Below are positions 36,421 through 45,247 of a DNA stretch of 54,314 bases, one piece after another. The notes below the pieces were generated by a model. The model searched no databases. It was not told the origin of the DNA and was given only the letters and a program-made list of their open reading frames with translations. A program made the translations under genes and the position numbers. The DNA is from Magnetospirillum sulfuroxidans (GTDB lineage Bacteria > Pseudomonadota > Alphaproteobacteria > Rhodospirillales > Magnetospirillaceae). How positions within the stretch are numbered: position 1 is the stretch's first letter; the number at the start of each line of letters is the position of its first letter. The DNA lies in assembly GCF_018224925.1 (NCBI RefSeq), contig NZ_JAGTUF010000023.1, positions 1-54,314 of the forward strand. Direction: 5' to 3'.

Positions 36421-36653
36421 CAGGCCAAGCCGTCGCTGAGAACCTGGGACAGGTAATCGATGGCGGCCAAGGCGGTTGCTTCCGCCACTTTCTCGGCCGC
36501 GAAATTGCCCCCGGCGCCCAAGATCAGGTAATCGCCCACCGCCACCGGCTCGTCCATCATCATCAGGCTGGTCTGGCGGGTTTGGCCGAAGGCTTCGACG
36601 GTGGCCATCTGGCCATCGACGGCGATCACGCGCGAAGGCACCGCCATACACAT
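36420..36653 (-). CDS. hupF: HupF, HypC-like hydrogenase chaperone
   Basis: 77 aa starting MCMAVPSRVIAVDG with Cys2, a HypC-family protein. HupF relatives bind HupK and the large subunit and protect it in oxygen. Its start overlaps hupK by one base; the ATG of hupK follows at 36420. Confidence 0.93.
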   Translation of the reverse strand: MCMAVPSRVIAVDGQMATVEAFGQTRQTSLMMMDEPVAVGDYLILGAGGNFAAEKVAEATALAAIDYLSQVLSDGLA

Positions 36654-36655
36654 GG

Positions 36656-37141
36656 TCAGGCGGCCTTTGGGCTGACGGTGATGCCGAAATCAGTCAATTC
36701 GGCCACCAGCTTGGCGATGACCTGGGGCAAGACGGCGGCGACTTGCGGGGTCAGTTGCATGCTGGTCTCGAACGAGGCCGGCTGAACCCCGACCAGAACC
36801 ACCTTTTTCGGCGAAATACCATGGAAACAACAGGCCGCCAGCACGTCGGACAGGCCGACCTGATGGGGCGAAATCTTGGTTTTGAACCAAGCGTTGATCT
36901 CGGCGTCGGCAATGCGGGAAATGTCGCCGGGCTGTTTGCCGGGGGAACGCATGCAATCGGCGATCAGCAACAGGTCCGCCTCGGCGATGCGGTCCAGGCA
37001 ATCCATGCCCGAGGTGCCGCCGTCGATGATTTCGACGCTGTCGGGCAAGCAATAGGCTTGTTCCAGGGCGGTGACCGCGTGAACGCCGATTCCTTCATCG
37101 GACATCAAGATATTCCCCACACCCAGCACCACGACACGCAT
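36656..37141 (-). CDS. hupD: hydrogenase maturation endopeptidase
   Basis: 161 aa. VVLGVGNILMSDEGIGVHA carries the Ni-sensing Glu; IIDGGTSGMDCLDRI the Asp; and ACCFHGISP the His of M52 peptidases. It removes the C-terminal tail of the large subunit after Ni insertion. Confidence 0.95.
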   Translation of the reverse strand: MRVVVLGVGNILMSDEGIGVHAVTALEQAYCLPDSVEIIDGGTSGMDCLDRIAEADLLLIADCMRSPGKQPGDISRIADAEINAWFKTKISPHQVGLSDVLAACCFHGISPKKVVLVGVQPASFETSMQLTPQVAAVLPQVIAKLVAELTDFGITVSPKAA

Positions 37142-37162
37142 TGCTCTGTCCCTTTAACGATG

Positions 37163-37188
37163 CCGCCGTCCCGAAACCGGGACGGCGG
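37163..37188. other. hairpin between hybC and hupD
   Basis: An 11-bp perfect stem (37163-37173 with 37178-37188). There is no T-run, so it probably stabilises the structural-gene message or limits read-through into maturation genes. Confidence 0.55.
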
Positions 37189-37216
37189 TCGATCCTATAT
37201 CATTCAGGCTGGTTGT

Positions 37217-38923
37217 TTACAGAGCCTTGACCTGCACGATCTCCCGCTTTTCGTCATCGTGGACGTGCACGGCGCAAGCCAGGCAGGGGTCGAACGAGTG
37301 GACGGTGCGCAGGACTTCCAACGGCTGTTCGGGATCGGCGATGGGGTTATCCATCAACGAAGCCTCGTACGGGCCGATTTCGTCGTTTTCGTCGCGCGGG
37401 CCGGCATTCCAGGTGCTGGGCACCACGCATTGGTAATTGGCGATCTTGCCGTCCTTGATGACGGTCCAGTGCGACAACAGACCGCGCGGCGCTTCGTGCA
37501 TGCCGAAGCCCATGACCTCGCCCTTGGGGAAGGTCGGCTTGTTGAAGGTGGTGTGATCGCCCTTGCCGATATTTTCCAGCAACATGGACCAGTTCTGCCC
37601 CAGCACCTCGGCCATGACGCCGGCGCGGATGGCGCGGGCGGCATGACGGCCGATGGTGGAGTGCAGGATTTCCGGCCCCACCTTGCTGCCCAACAGGCTG
37701 GACACGGTGTTCAGCATCTGGGTGGCATAGGTGGCGGTGGGCTGGTGGCCGGCGGCCAGACCGCACAGCACGTTGGCCAACGGGCCGACCTGGGCGCGCT
37801 TGCCATAGAAGGTCGGGGCCTTCAGCCAGGAATATTTGCCTTCGTCCTGGAAGTCGGTGTAATGCGGCGTGGTTTCACCGACATAGGGATGCAACGCGCC
37901 GGGCTTGGAATAGGTGTACCAGGCGTGCTTGACCGATTCCTCGACGCCGTCGCGCAGATAGGAATCGCCGAAGGTGGTGAACGGCTTGTACTTGGACAGA
38001 TCGGCGTCGGGGATATGACCGCCGGGGACCATGAACTGGGTGCCCTTGGAATCGGTGGGGAATTCCGGCGACGAGATGTAGTTGGTGATGCCCTTGCCGT
38101 ATTGGGTCCAATCGGCATAGAAGGCGCCGATGGCGGCGACGTCGGGCAGATAGACCTTGCGAACGAATTCCGACAAGGCGTCGATGTGTTCCTTGACCGC
38201 CAGCAGGCGTTCGACCGTCAGCACCGATTGCGAATCGGTGGCGATGGGGTTGGAAACGCCGCCGACCGCCAGATTTTGGATGTGCGGCGATTTCGAGCCC
38301 AAGATGGTGACGATCTTGGAGGCGTGACGCTGGGCTTCCAGGGCTTGCAGATAGTGGGTGACCGCCAGCAAATTGACCTCGGGGGTCAGCTTCATGGCCG
38401 GATGGCCCCAATAGCCGTTGGCGAACGGGCCCAATTGCCCGGAACCGACGAAGGTGGCCAGCTTTTCCTTGGTCTGCGCCATGATGTGGCGGGAATTCAT
38501 GCCCCAATCGGACAGGGATTCGGCCAGCTTCGAGGTGGCGTCGGGGTCGGCTTTCAAGGCCGAGACGACGTCGACGAAATCCAGCGCCGACAGGTGGTAG
38601 AAGTGGACGATATGATCGTGCAGGGCGTGGGCGCTGGCGATCATGTTGCGGATGAACTGGGCGTTGATCGGAACTTCCAGACCCAGGGCGTTTTCCACCG
38701 CGCGCACCGAGGTGATGGCGTGAACGGTGGTGCAGACGCCGCAGATGCGCTGGGTGATGGCCCAGGCGTCGCGGGGGTCGCGGCCCAGCAGGATCAGCTC
38801 GACGCCGCGCCACATCTGGCCGGACGACCAAGCCTTGGTCACCTTGCCGTTATCGACTTCGACGTCGATGCGCAGATGGCCTTCGATCCGGGTGATGGGG
38901 TCGATGGTGATACGCTTTGACAC
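37217..38923 (-). CDS. hybC: [NiFe] uptake hydrogenase large subunit
   Basis: 568 aa. N-terminal active-site motif RICGVCTTVHA and C-terminal DPCLACAVH supply the four Cys of the Ni-Fe site. A 15-residue tail after His (VHDDEKREIVQVKAL) is the part cut off by the endopeptidase. Encoded after a membrane subunit HybB and with HybA, the arrangement of Hyb-type (group 1c) enzymes. Oxidises H2 at the periplasmic face. Confidence 0.97.
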   Translation of the reverse strand: MSKRITIDPITRIEGHLRIDVEVDNGKVTKAWSSGQMWRGVELILLGRDPRDAWAITQRICGVCTTVHAITSVRAVENALGLEVPINAQFIRNMIASAHALHDHIVHFYHLSALDFVDVVSALKADPDATSKLAESLSDWGMNSRHIMAQTKEKLATFVGSGQLGPFANGYWGHPAMKLTPEVNLLAVTHYLQALEAQRHASKIVTILGSKSPHIQNLAVGGVSNPIATDSQSVLTVERLLAVKEHIDALSEFVRKVYLPDVAAIGAFYADWTQYGKGITNYISSPEFPTDSKGTQFMVPGGHIPDADLSKYKPFTTFGDSYLRDGVEESVKHAWYTYSKPGALHPYVGETTPHYTDFQDEGKYSWLKAPTFYGKRAQVGPLANVLCGLAAGHQPTATYATQMLNTVSSLLGSKVGPEILHSTIGRHAARAIRAGVMAEVLGQNWSMLLENIGKGDHTTFNKPTFPKGEVMGFGMHEAPRGLLSHWTVIKDGKIANYQCVVPSTWNAGPRDENDEIGPYEASLMDNPIADPEQPLEVLRTVHSFDPCLACAVHVHDDEKREIVQVKAL

Positions 38924-38935
38924 AGGCGTGGCTCC

Positions 38936-40120
38936 TTACTTGGTGTGCGCGGCGGCCAATTCGGCCGGCGTAAGCTTGTGGGTGTAGAAAACCGGGAATT
39001 TCCGGACGAAGACGATGTAGAGCAAGATCTCGGCGGCGATGATGCCGATGGTCACCAGCAATTCCTGCACGCTGGGGAAATAGCTCCAGCCTGGGCCGGT
39101 CTGGTAGGCGACCAGGAAGGCGTCGAGGCGATAGAGCGCGCCGGCCAGCAACAAACAGCAGGCGCCGATCCACAGGAACTTCTTGCTGGCGCGCTTTTGC
39201 GCCGACGAGAACAGCACGATCGGGGTGGCGAACAAGGCGATTTCAAGGACGAACATCACGCTTTTGATGCCCGAGCTGAAAATGGCGCCCAAATGGCCGC
39301 GCACCGCCAGATCGCCGAAACGGATCACCAGATAGGCGATCATCATCATGCGGATGATGCCGGCCAGCTTGCCCAGTTGCGGGATCTCATGCTTGACCGA
39401 GCGCTGGAAACCGGAGGCGCCCAGCAAGGCCTCGAACACGACGATGGAAAAGCCCATGGTGATGGCGCTCATCAGGAACAGCAGCGGCAGGATCGGGGTC
39501 TGCCACAATTCGTGGATCTGATAGCCCATGACCACCAGCAGCGTACCGAGCGAGCTTTGGTGCATGCTGGGCAGCAACACGCCCAGGCCGATGAAGACGA
39601 ACAAGACCTTGTCCAGCTTCTTGCGCAAATGGGTCAAATGGAAGCGGGTCAGGATTGCCGGGGCGAATTCGATCCACAGCACCAAGATATAGGCCATGAC
39701 GCACAGCGCCACTTCGAACATCACCGAATTGGTCTGCATATAGGCCGGCACCAGGATGTGCCAGGCATTCCACCAGCGGCCCAGATCGAAGACGATGGAG
39801 ATACCGCCCAAGGTGTAGCCGAAGCACGACGCCAACAAGGCCGGGCGGACCAGCGGGTGGTATTCGCCCTTGTTGAGGATATAGGTCAAGATGGCCATGG
39901 CATAGCCGCCGCAGGCAAACGCCGTGCCGATGACCACGTCATAAACGATCCAGATGCCCCAGGGATAGCCGTTGTTCAGGTTGGTGACCGCGCCCAGGCC
40001 CAGGATCATGCGCTTGGCCAGCAAGACCACGGCGATAAAGGCCAAGATGCCGCAGATCAGCGTCGTCTTGGATAGGATCGAACCGCCCAGGGGTTCGTGT
40101 TCGTTATGGATTGATGCCAT
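38936..40120 (-). CDS. hybB: HybB, NrfD-family quinone-linked membrane subunit
   Basis: 394 aa with about ten membrane spans, NrfD/PsrC family (NNGYPWGIWIVYDVVIGTAFACGGYA, SMHQSSLGTLLVV). It passes electrons from HybA to the quinone pool and may couple this to proton movement. Start at 40120 with hybA just upstream. Confidence 0.95.
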   Translation of the reverse strand: MASIHNEHEPLGGSILSKTTLICGILAFIAVVLLAKRMILGLGAVTNLNNGYPWGIWIVYDVVIGTAFACGGYAMAILTYILNKGEYHPLVRPALLASCFGYTLGGISIVFDLGRWWNAWHILVPAYMQTNSVMFEVALCVMAYILVLWIEFAPAILTRFHLTHLRKKLDKVLFVFIGLGVLLPSMHQSSLGTLLVVMGYQIHELWQTPILPLLFLMSAITMGFSIVVFEALLGASGFQRSVKHEIPQLGKLAGIIRMMMIAYLVIRFGDLAVRGHLGAIFSSGIKSVMFVLEIALFATPIVLFSSAQKRASKKFLWIGACCLLLAGALYRLDAFLVAYQTGPGWSYFPSVQELLVTIGIIAAEILLYIVFVRKFPVFYTHKLTPAELAAAHTK

Positions 40121-40126
40121 GTCCGC

Positions 40127-41110
40127 TCACTCCTCCGGGTGTTCGTCATCGATGTGGGATGCCCGCTTGGCCGCCCACACCAGCCCACCCAACACCACCG
40201 CCGGGGCGATCAGGCCCTTGTACAAGGTGTGCTGGATGCCTTCGGATTCGGACGCGAACGACTTTTCCCGCAAATTGGGATAGCCCAGCTTCTCGAACGA
40301 CACGCCGGCCATGTGGCGGAATTGGGTGCCGCCGACTTCGGTCTCGCCATAGACGTGGTCGATGTATTGGGCGGCGGGACGTTCGTGGGTGTCGCCGGAA
40401 CCGATGGTGCGGCGTTCGAACACATTGGCCTCGCCGGCCTTCATGGCGCGACGACGGGCGATTTCTTCATTGATGGCGGTCAGCGGGCCGAAGATGGTGG
40501 CGCCGGTCGGGCACACTTCGGCGCAGGCGGGGATTTTGCCCTCGGCCTGACGATGGCGGCACATCTCGCACTTTTTGATCTTGGGAACCGGCGTGTCGAA
40601 TTCCGATTGCGGCACGCCGAACGGGCAGGACGCCACGCAATAGCGGCAGCCGATGCAGATGTCCGGGTTGTAGCCGACGATGCCGGTCTTGGCGTCCTTG
40701 GTCATGGCCGAAACCGGGCAGACCGAGACGCAAGAAGGATCGACGCAATGCATGCACGACTTCTTGATGAAGGCGAAGCCGTCACGCTCCTGGTCCTTGT
40801 GATCGGCGGTGCCGTCAGCATACAGCTTGATGACGTTGTAGGTCTTGGGGCCGATATCCAGCGGCGTGTCCCACAGGGCGTCGCTGGTGTTGACGTCCAC
40901 CGGCAGGCCGTTGGCCTCTTTGCAGCCGGCGACGCAGGCCTTGCAGCCGACGCACAAGGTCGAATCGAACAAAAGGCCGACCGCGTTGGGTGACATTTCC
41001 TTGTTAGGGCGGGCCTGGGCGGGGGACGGAACCGACACCACCGCCGCTGTCGCCAGCGCGGCGCCGCCTCCGGCAGCCCCCTTGATGAAGTTGCGACGAT
41101 TGACTGTCAT
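40127..41110 (-). CDS. hybA: HybA, periplasmic ferredoxin-type electron-transfer subunit
   Basis: 327 aa. Twin-arginine signal (NRRNFIKG, then an Ala-rich stretch ending PAQA). Four Cys groups for [4Fe-4S] clusters: CVGCKACVAGC, CMHCVDPSCVSVC, CIGCRYCVASC and CEMCRHRQAEGKIPACAEVC. A C-terminal membrane helix (LIAPAVVLGGLVWAA) anchors it. Links the small subunit to HybB. Confidence 0.96.
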   Translation of the reverse strand: MTVNRRNFIKGAAGGGAALATAAVVSVPSPAQARPNKEMSPNAVGLLFDSTLCVGCKACVAGCKEANGLPVDVNTSDALWDTPLDIGPKTYNVIKLYADGTADHKDQERDGFAFIKKSCMHCVDPSCVSVCPVSAMTKDAKTGIVGYNPDICIGCRYCVASCPFGVPQSEFDTPVPKIKKCEMCRHRQAEGKIPACAEVCPTGATIFGPLTAINEEIARRRAMKAGEANVFERRTIGSGDTHERPAAQYIDHVYGETEVGGTQFRHMAGVSFEKLGYPNLREKSFASESEGIQHTLYKGLIAPAVVLGGLVWAAKRASHIDDEHPEE

Positions 41111-41114
41111 GGGA

Positions 41115-42236
41115 TCACTCGCCGTCCTTGGTTTCGCTTTTGCCCAGATTGCCGGCGATCTTCATGCCGGCGCCGATGGCCAGACCGGCGACACCGGCGA
41201 CCAAGGCGGCGGAGGCGATGGTGGCGCCGGCGCCCTGTTCCTCGACGATGCGGGGATAGCTGGTCGGCGGGTTGGTCTTCAGCGTGGCGAGCGCATGGAT
41301 GGGCTTTTCGAAACCGATATGCTTTTCGGTGCAGCCGATACAGGGATGGCCGGTGCCCACCGGCCACGAGCCGGAGCCGACATCGTTGAACAGGATCGAC
41401 GGGCAATTGGCATAGGTTTCCGGGCCCTTGCAGCCCAGCTTGTACAAGCAATAGCCCTTGCGGTGGCCGGGATCGCCGAATTCCAGGGCGAAGCGGCCGG
41501 CGTCGAAATGCGAGCGGCGTTCGCAATTGTCGTGGATCAGACGGCCATAGGCAAAGGTCGGGCGGCCCAATTCGTCGACCTTGGGCAGGGCGCCGAAGGT
41601 CAGGAAGTGAACGATGGTGGCCAAGATGTTGTAGGGGTTGGGCGGGCAGCCGGGGATGGTGACCACGTCCTTGCGGCCCAAGGCCTCGCCGACGCCGGTC
41701 GAACCGGTCGGGTTGGGCGGCGTCGACGGCATGCCGCCCCACGAGGCGCAGGAGCCGACGGCGACCACGGCGGCGGCGTGCTCGGCCACTTCCTTGGTCA
41801 GTTCGTACGAGGTCTGGCCGCCGATCTTGCAGTAGATGCCGCCATCCTTCATGGGGATGGCGCCTTCGACGACCAAGATGTACTTGCCCTTGTTCTTTTC
41901 CATGGCCGCCTTGCGGGCGGCTTCGGCCTGATGGCCGGCGGCGGCGAACAAGGTCTCGTGGTAATCCAGCGAGATGATGTCAAGGATCAGCTTTTCCAGG
42001 GTCGGATGCTCGGACCGCAACAGCGATTCGGAGCAGCCGGTGCATTCCTGGTGATGCAGCCAGATCACCGAGGGGCGTTCCTTTTTGGTGATGGCTTCGG
42101 CGATCTGCGCATCGGCGCCCTTGGGCAAGCCCATGGTGGCGGCCATGGCGGCACAGAATTTCATGAAATCACGGCGCGAGACGCCAAAACGGGTCTCGAC
42201 ATCGGTTTCAAATTTGGCGGCGCTGTCGTCGTACAT
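41115..42236 (-). CDS. hybO: [NiFe] uptake hydrogenase small subunit
   Basis: 373 aa. Twin-arginine motif SRRDFMKFC for export of the folded enzyme. Proximal cluster site ECTGCSESLLR has the ordinary CTGC, not the CTCC of oxygen-tolerant group 1d enzymes. Medial and distal cluster Cys/His are in CERRSHFD, GYCLYKLGCKGPETYANC and HPCIGCTE. C-terminal hydrophobic anchor (ASAALVAGVAGLAIGAG). ATG at 42236 chosen over the GTG at 42248. Confidence 0.96.
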   Translation of the reverse strand: MYDDSAAKFETDVETRFGVSRRDFMKFCAAMAATMGLPKGADAQIAEAITKKERPSVIWLHHQECTGCSESLLRSEHPTLEKLILDIISLDYHETLFAAAGHQAEAARKAAMEKNKGKYILVVEGAIPMKDGGIYCKIGGQTSYELTKEVAEHAAAVVAVGSCASWGGMPSTPPNPTGSTGVGEALGRKDVVTIPGCPPNPYNILATIVHFLTFGALPKVDELGRPTFAYGRLIHDNCERRSHFDAGRFALEFGDPGHRKGYCLYKLGCKGPETYANCPSILFNDVGSGSWPVGTGHPCIGCTEKHIGFEKPIHALATLKTNPPTSYPRIVEEQGAGATIASAALVAGVAGLAIGAGMKIAGNLGKSETKDGE

Positions 42237-42359
42237 CCTAATCCCCACCTCTCTAAAGGCTCATCCGGCCGAATGGTGGGGGCAGGGACGACCTTAGGGT
42301 CGTTCCGCGGTGTCTGCCTCCCGCCATTCTTGTTTTCATTATGGCTGGAGAATAGTTCC

Positions 42360-42375
42360 GCAAGGACCGTGCCAA
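42360..42375 (-). promoter_or_regulatory. sigma-54 promoter of the hydrogenase operon
   Basis: The minus strand reads TTGGCACGGTCCTTGC, a near-perfect -24/-12 element. Predicted start near 42348 with a leader of about 112 nt before hybO. Confidence 0.87.
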
Positions 42376-42533
42376 CTCTATCGGGTAGGAAATGCTGCAT
42401 TGCACAGGTGGCTTTAGGCGGCGGAAACCGCCCTATTGCGCCTTGTTCAGCGTTTTTTTCGCGGGTGGGGAGAATGGCTTAAGTGGAAGGGTGCTTTCCA
42501 TACATGGTTAAATTGTTTTCATAAGGTCAAAGA

Positions 42534-42568
42534 AAAAGCCGGACCGAGTTTCCTCGGACCGGCTTTTG
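42534..42568 (-). terminator. terminator of the Asp/Arg-rich protein gene
   Basis: A 15-bp stem including AAAAGCC / GGCTTTT around a TTTC loop, with T-rich 3' end on the minus strand. Ends the gene at 42586-42900 before the hydrogenase promoter. Confidence 0.85.
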
Positions 42569-42585
42569 GCGCGGCGCGTTTGGGG

Positions 42586-42900
42586 TTAGTTCTTGGAATC
42601 CTTGCGGTCGTCGCGACGATCTTGACGATCGTCTTTACGGTCATCGCGCTTGTCGCGGCGGTCGTCCCTGCGGTCGTCGACGCGGTCCTTGCGGTCGTCC
42701 TTGCGGTCAAGGCGGTCTTGCTTGCGCTCGTCCCTGCGGTCGTCGACGCGGTCTTTATGTTCGTCGCGGCGGTCAAGGCGATCTTCCGCCCGCGGGGCGC
42801 GGTTGTCCTTGGCGGCATCGGATGCCTGGGCATAGGCGAGAGAGCCGAAGCTCAGGCTGGCGGCCATGGCCAGGGCGACAATACGGGAAACTGAGGACAT
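42586..42900 (-). CDS. secreted Asp/Arg/Lys-rich low-complexity protein
   Basis: 104 aa. A signal peptide (RIVALAMAASLSFGSLAYA, cleavage after AYA) is followed by a mature part made almost wholly of DRxD units (DRRDERKQDRLDRKDDRKDR). Start at 42900 with AAGGAA upstream; an earlier in-frame ATG lacks a ribosome site. No known domain. A charged periplasmic polypeptide that could bind ions or polyanions; codon repeats make its length prone to change. Confidence 0.75.
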   Translation of the reverse strand: MSSVSRIVALAMAASLSFGSLAYAQASDAAKDNRAPRAEDRLDRRDEHKDRVDDRRDERKQDRLDRKDDRKDRVDDRRDDRRDKRDDRKDDRQDRRDDRKDSKN

Positions 42901-43128
42901 GAGTGTTCCTTTCCAGGGAGAAAGCGGCGGTGGCTGCATTCCAGCGCCCCGTACCCTCTTACGTTACGAAAAAAGGATACGGGCGCAAGATGGCGAAATT
43001 GAGCCGGGATCGGGGCGCTCTGATGGTGGTTGCCGTTCTGCTGAATTAGAGGGCGGGGGGCGCAGGCATATGGACGCTGGCGACGGTCCGGGGTAGCCTT
43101 CATCGGAGGATTTGGATGGAGGCCATCT

Positions 43129-45246
43129 GTGACCGTTCCCGCTTTGCCACATGCTTGGCGCTTTTTCCGCGCTGGTGGGTTTGATCAAGTTCGGATCGAG
43201 ACCGGCGCCGACCTGCTGGCCTTGGACCAGTTGGATCAGAAATTGTGGGTGGCGCTGGCCTGCCCGACCACGGGCATTGAATTCGATGCCCGCGCCCTGG
43301 ACGTGCTGGACATCGACCATGATGGCCGTATCCGCGCCAATGAAATCCTTGCGGCGGTGCGATGGTTGCGCCTTGTGCTCAAGAATGGCGACGAATTGGT
43401 GTTGCCGGGGTCATCGCTGAACCTGCGCTCCATCAATGACGATAGCGTCGAAGGGGCACGGATTCTGGCTTCGGCCCGGCGGCTGCTGAGCGATTTGGGC
43501 CGGGCCGAGGCCGAGATTATCGACCTGGAAGATACGCGCGATAGCGGCCGTCTTTTCGCCCAGGCCCGTTTCAACGGCGACGGCGTGATCCCGGTCGAGG
43601 TGACCGAAGACGCGGATTTGCGCGCCGTCATCACCGATATCATGACCTGCGAAGGCAGCGAAGAGGACCGTTCGGGGGCGCCCGGCATCGGCCAGGACAA
43701 GATCGACAATTTCTTTGCCCAGATCGGCGCCTATGGTGATTGGCTGGATACAGGCAGCGACGTCGCCGTTTCGCCGCAAGCCGGCGCCGCGTTGGAAGCC
43801 TTGCGCGACAAGATCGACGGTTTCTTCCTGCGCTGCCGCATGGCTGTCTATTCCGACGCCGCCGCCCAAACCGTCAACCCGGCGGTGGAAATCTTTCAGC
43901 CGCTGATTGGCGCCAATGCGGTGGAGACCGCCGCCGCTCTGGTGCCGTTGCCGCTGGCGTCGGTATACCCGCAGGCGGATCTGCCCTTGTTGCGCGGCGT
44001 CAATCCCGCCTGGGAAGGGGCGATGGCCAATTTCCGTCGCTTGGTCGCCAACGACCGCTTGTCCTTGTCGGAAAGCGAATGGACCGAGTTGAAGGCTCGT
44101 TTTGTCAGCCATGGTCACTGGTTGGCGAAAAAGCCCGAGACTCGGGTGGAAAGGCTGGGGGACGAGCGGATACGGGCTTTGTGCCAGTCCGATGCCCAGG
44201 CGGCCTTGTCCGAATTGGTTGCCCAAGACAAACTGTTTGAAAGCGAGGCTGACGCCATCGACGCCCTGGAAAAGCTGTTGGTGTTGCGCACCCATCTGTT
44301 CCGGCTGGTCAACAATTTCGTCAGTTTCAAAGAGTTCTATGCCCGCCAGGACTATGCCGTGTTCCAGGCTGGATCGCTTTATTTGGACGGCCGCAGCGCC
44401 GATCTGTGCCTCAGCGTGGCCGACGCCGCCAAGCACGCCGCCGTGGCGACGCTGTCGCGCATCTATCTGGTTTATTGCCAGTGCACCCGCCGCGGCGCGG
44501 ACGAAAAAATGACCATCATGGCCGGTTTCACCGCGGGCGATTCCGATCAGTTGATGATCGGACGCAATGGCGTTTTCTATGACCGCCAGGGACGGGACTG
44601 GGATGCGGCCATCATCAAGATCGTCGAACATCCCATCAGCCTGCGCCAAGCGTTTTGGTCCCCTTACAAACAACTGAGCCGTTTTATCGGGGCTCAGCTG
44701 GAAAAGCTGGCGGCGGCCAAGGCCAAGGCGGTGGAGACCGATCTGCAAACCAAGGTCGCCAGCAAGGTGGTGGTCCCGGCGACGGCCGCCGCTCCGGCCA
44801 AGGACGGTTTCGACGCCGGCAAGTTCGCCGGCATCTTCGCGGCCTTGGGATTGGCGGTTGGCGCCATCGGGACCGCCATCGCCTCGGTGGTCACCGGATT
44901 CCTGCATTTGAGCTGGTGGCAAATGCCCGTGGCCCTGGTCGGCTTGGTCATGGTGGTGTCGGGGCCGTCCATGCTGATCGCCTACATGAAGTTGCGCCAT
45001 CGCAATCTTGCCCCTATCTTGGATGCCGCCGGCTGGGCGGTGAATGCGCGGGCCACCATCAACATTCCCTTCGGCAGCTCGCTGACCGCGGTGGCGCATT
45101 TGCCGGAAGGGGCGGAACGGTCGTTGGTTGATCCCTTTGCCGAGAAAAGACGCCCCTGGGGCGAATATGCGATGCTGTTGGCCCTGATCGCGGGTGGCTT
45201 TGTCGCCGCTTGGCGTTTCGGCCTGTTCGATAGGTTCATCCCCTGA
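43129..45246 (+). CDS. membrane protein with one EF-hand motif, function unknown
   Basis: 705 aa from a GTG with GGAGG six bases upstream. Residues 61-72 (DIDHDGRIRANE) form a perfect EF-hand calcium loop. A long soluble part follows, and about three membrane helices lie in the last 150 residues (GIFAALGLAVGAIGTAIASVV, MPVALVGLVMVVSGP, MLLALIAGGFVAAW). I do not recognise the family by function. The next gene, CorC/CNNM-like, starts two bases after its stop, so they are probably an operon. Confidence 0.85.
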   Translation: MTVPALPHAWRFFRAGGFDQVRIETGADLLALDQLDQKLWVALACPTTGIEFDARALDVLDIDHDGRIRANEILAAVRWLRLVLKNGDELVLPGSSLNLRSINDDSVEGARILASARRLLSDLGRAEAEIIDLEDTRDSGRLFAQARFNGDGVIPVEVTEDADLRAVITDIMTCEGSEEDRSGAPGIGQDKIDNFFAQIGAYGDWLDTGSDVAVSPQAGAALEALRDKIDGFFLRCRMAVYSDAAAQTVNPAVEIFQPLIGANAVETAAALVPLPLASVYPQADLPLLRGVNPAWEGAMANFRRLVANDRLSLSESEWTELKARFVSHGHWLAKKPETRVERLGDERIRALCQSDAQAALSELVAQDKLFESEADAIDALEKLLVLRTHLFRLVNNFVSFKEFYARQDYAVFQAGSLYLDGRSADLCLSVADAAKHAAVATLSRIYLVYCQCTRRGADEKMTIMAGFTAGDSDQLMIGRNGVFYDRQGRDWDAAIIKIVEHPISLRQAFWSPYKQLSRFIGAQLEKLAAAKAKAVETDLQTKVASKVVVPATAAAPAKDGFDAGKFAGIFAALGLAVGAIGTAIASVVTGFLHLSWWQMPVALVGLVMVVSGPSMLIAYMKLRHRNLAPILDAAGWAVNARATINIPFGSSLTAVAHLPEGAERSLVDPFAEKRRPWGEYAMLLALIAGGFVAAWRFGLFDRFIP

Positions 45247-45247
45247 C

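Larger units (their letters stand above)
42237..42585. other. hydrogenase control region
   Basis: 349 bp holding the sigma-54 promoter at 42360-42375 and, at its far end, the terminator of the Asp/Arg-rich gene. I see no TGT-N10-ACA, GTAC pair or clear HupR site (TTG-N5-CAA), so the activator is not identified. Confidence 0.5.

Noticed and set aside
36476-38920. Very long plus-strand open frame opposite hybC
   Set aside because: GC-rich third positions leave few stops on the opposite strand; the minus-strand proteins are well-known hydrogenase subunits.
42600-42790. Repeat array as a CRISPR or satellite
   Set aside because: Repeats are coding (Asp/Arg codons) after a clear signal peptide and ribosome site.
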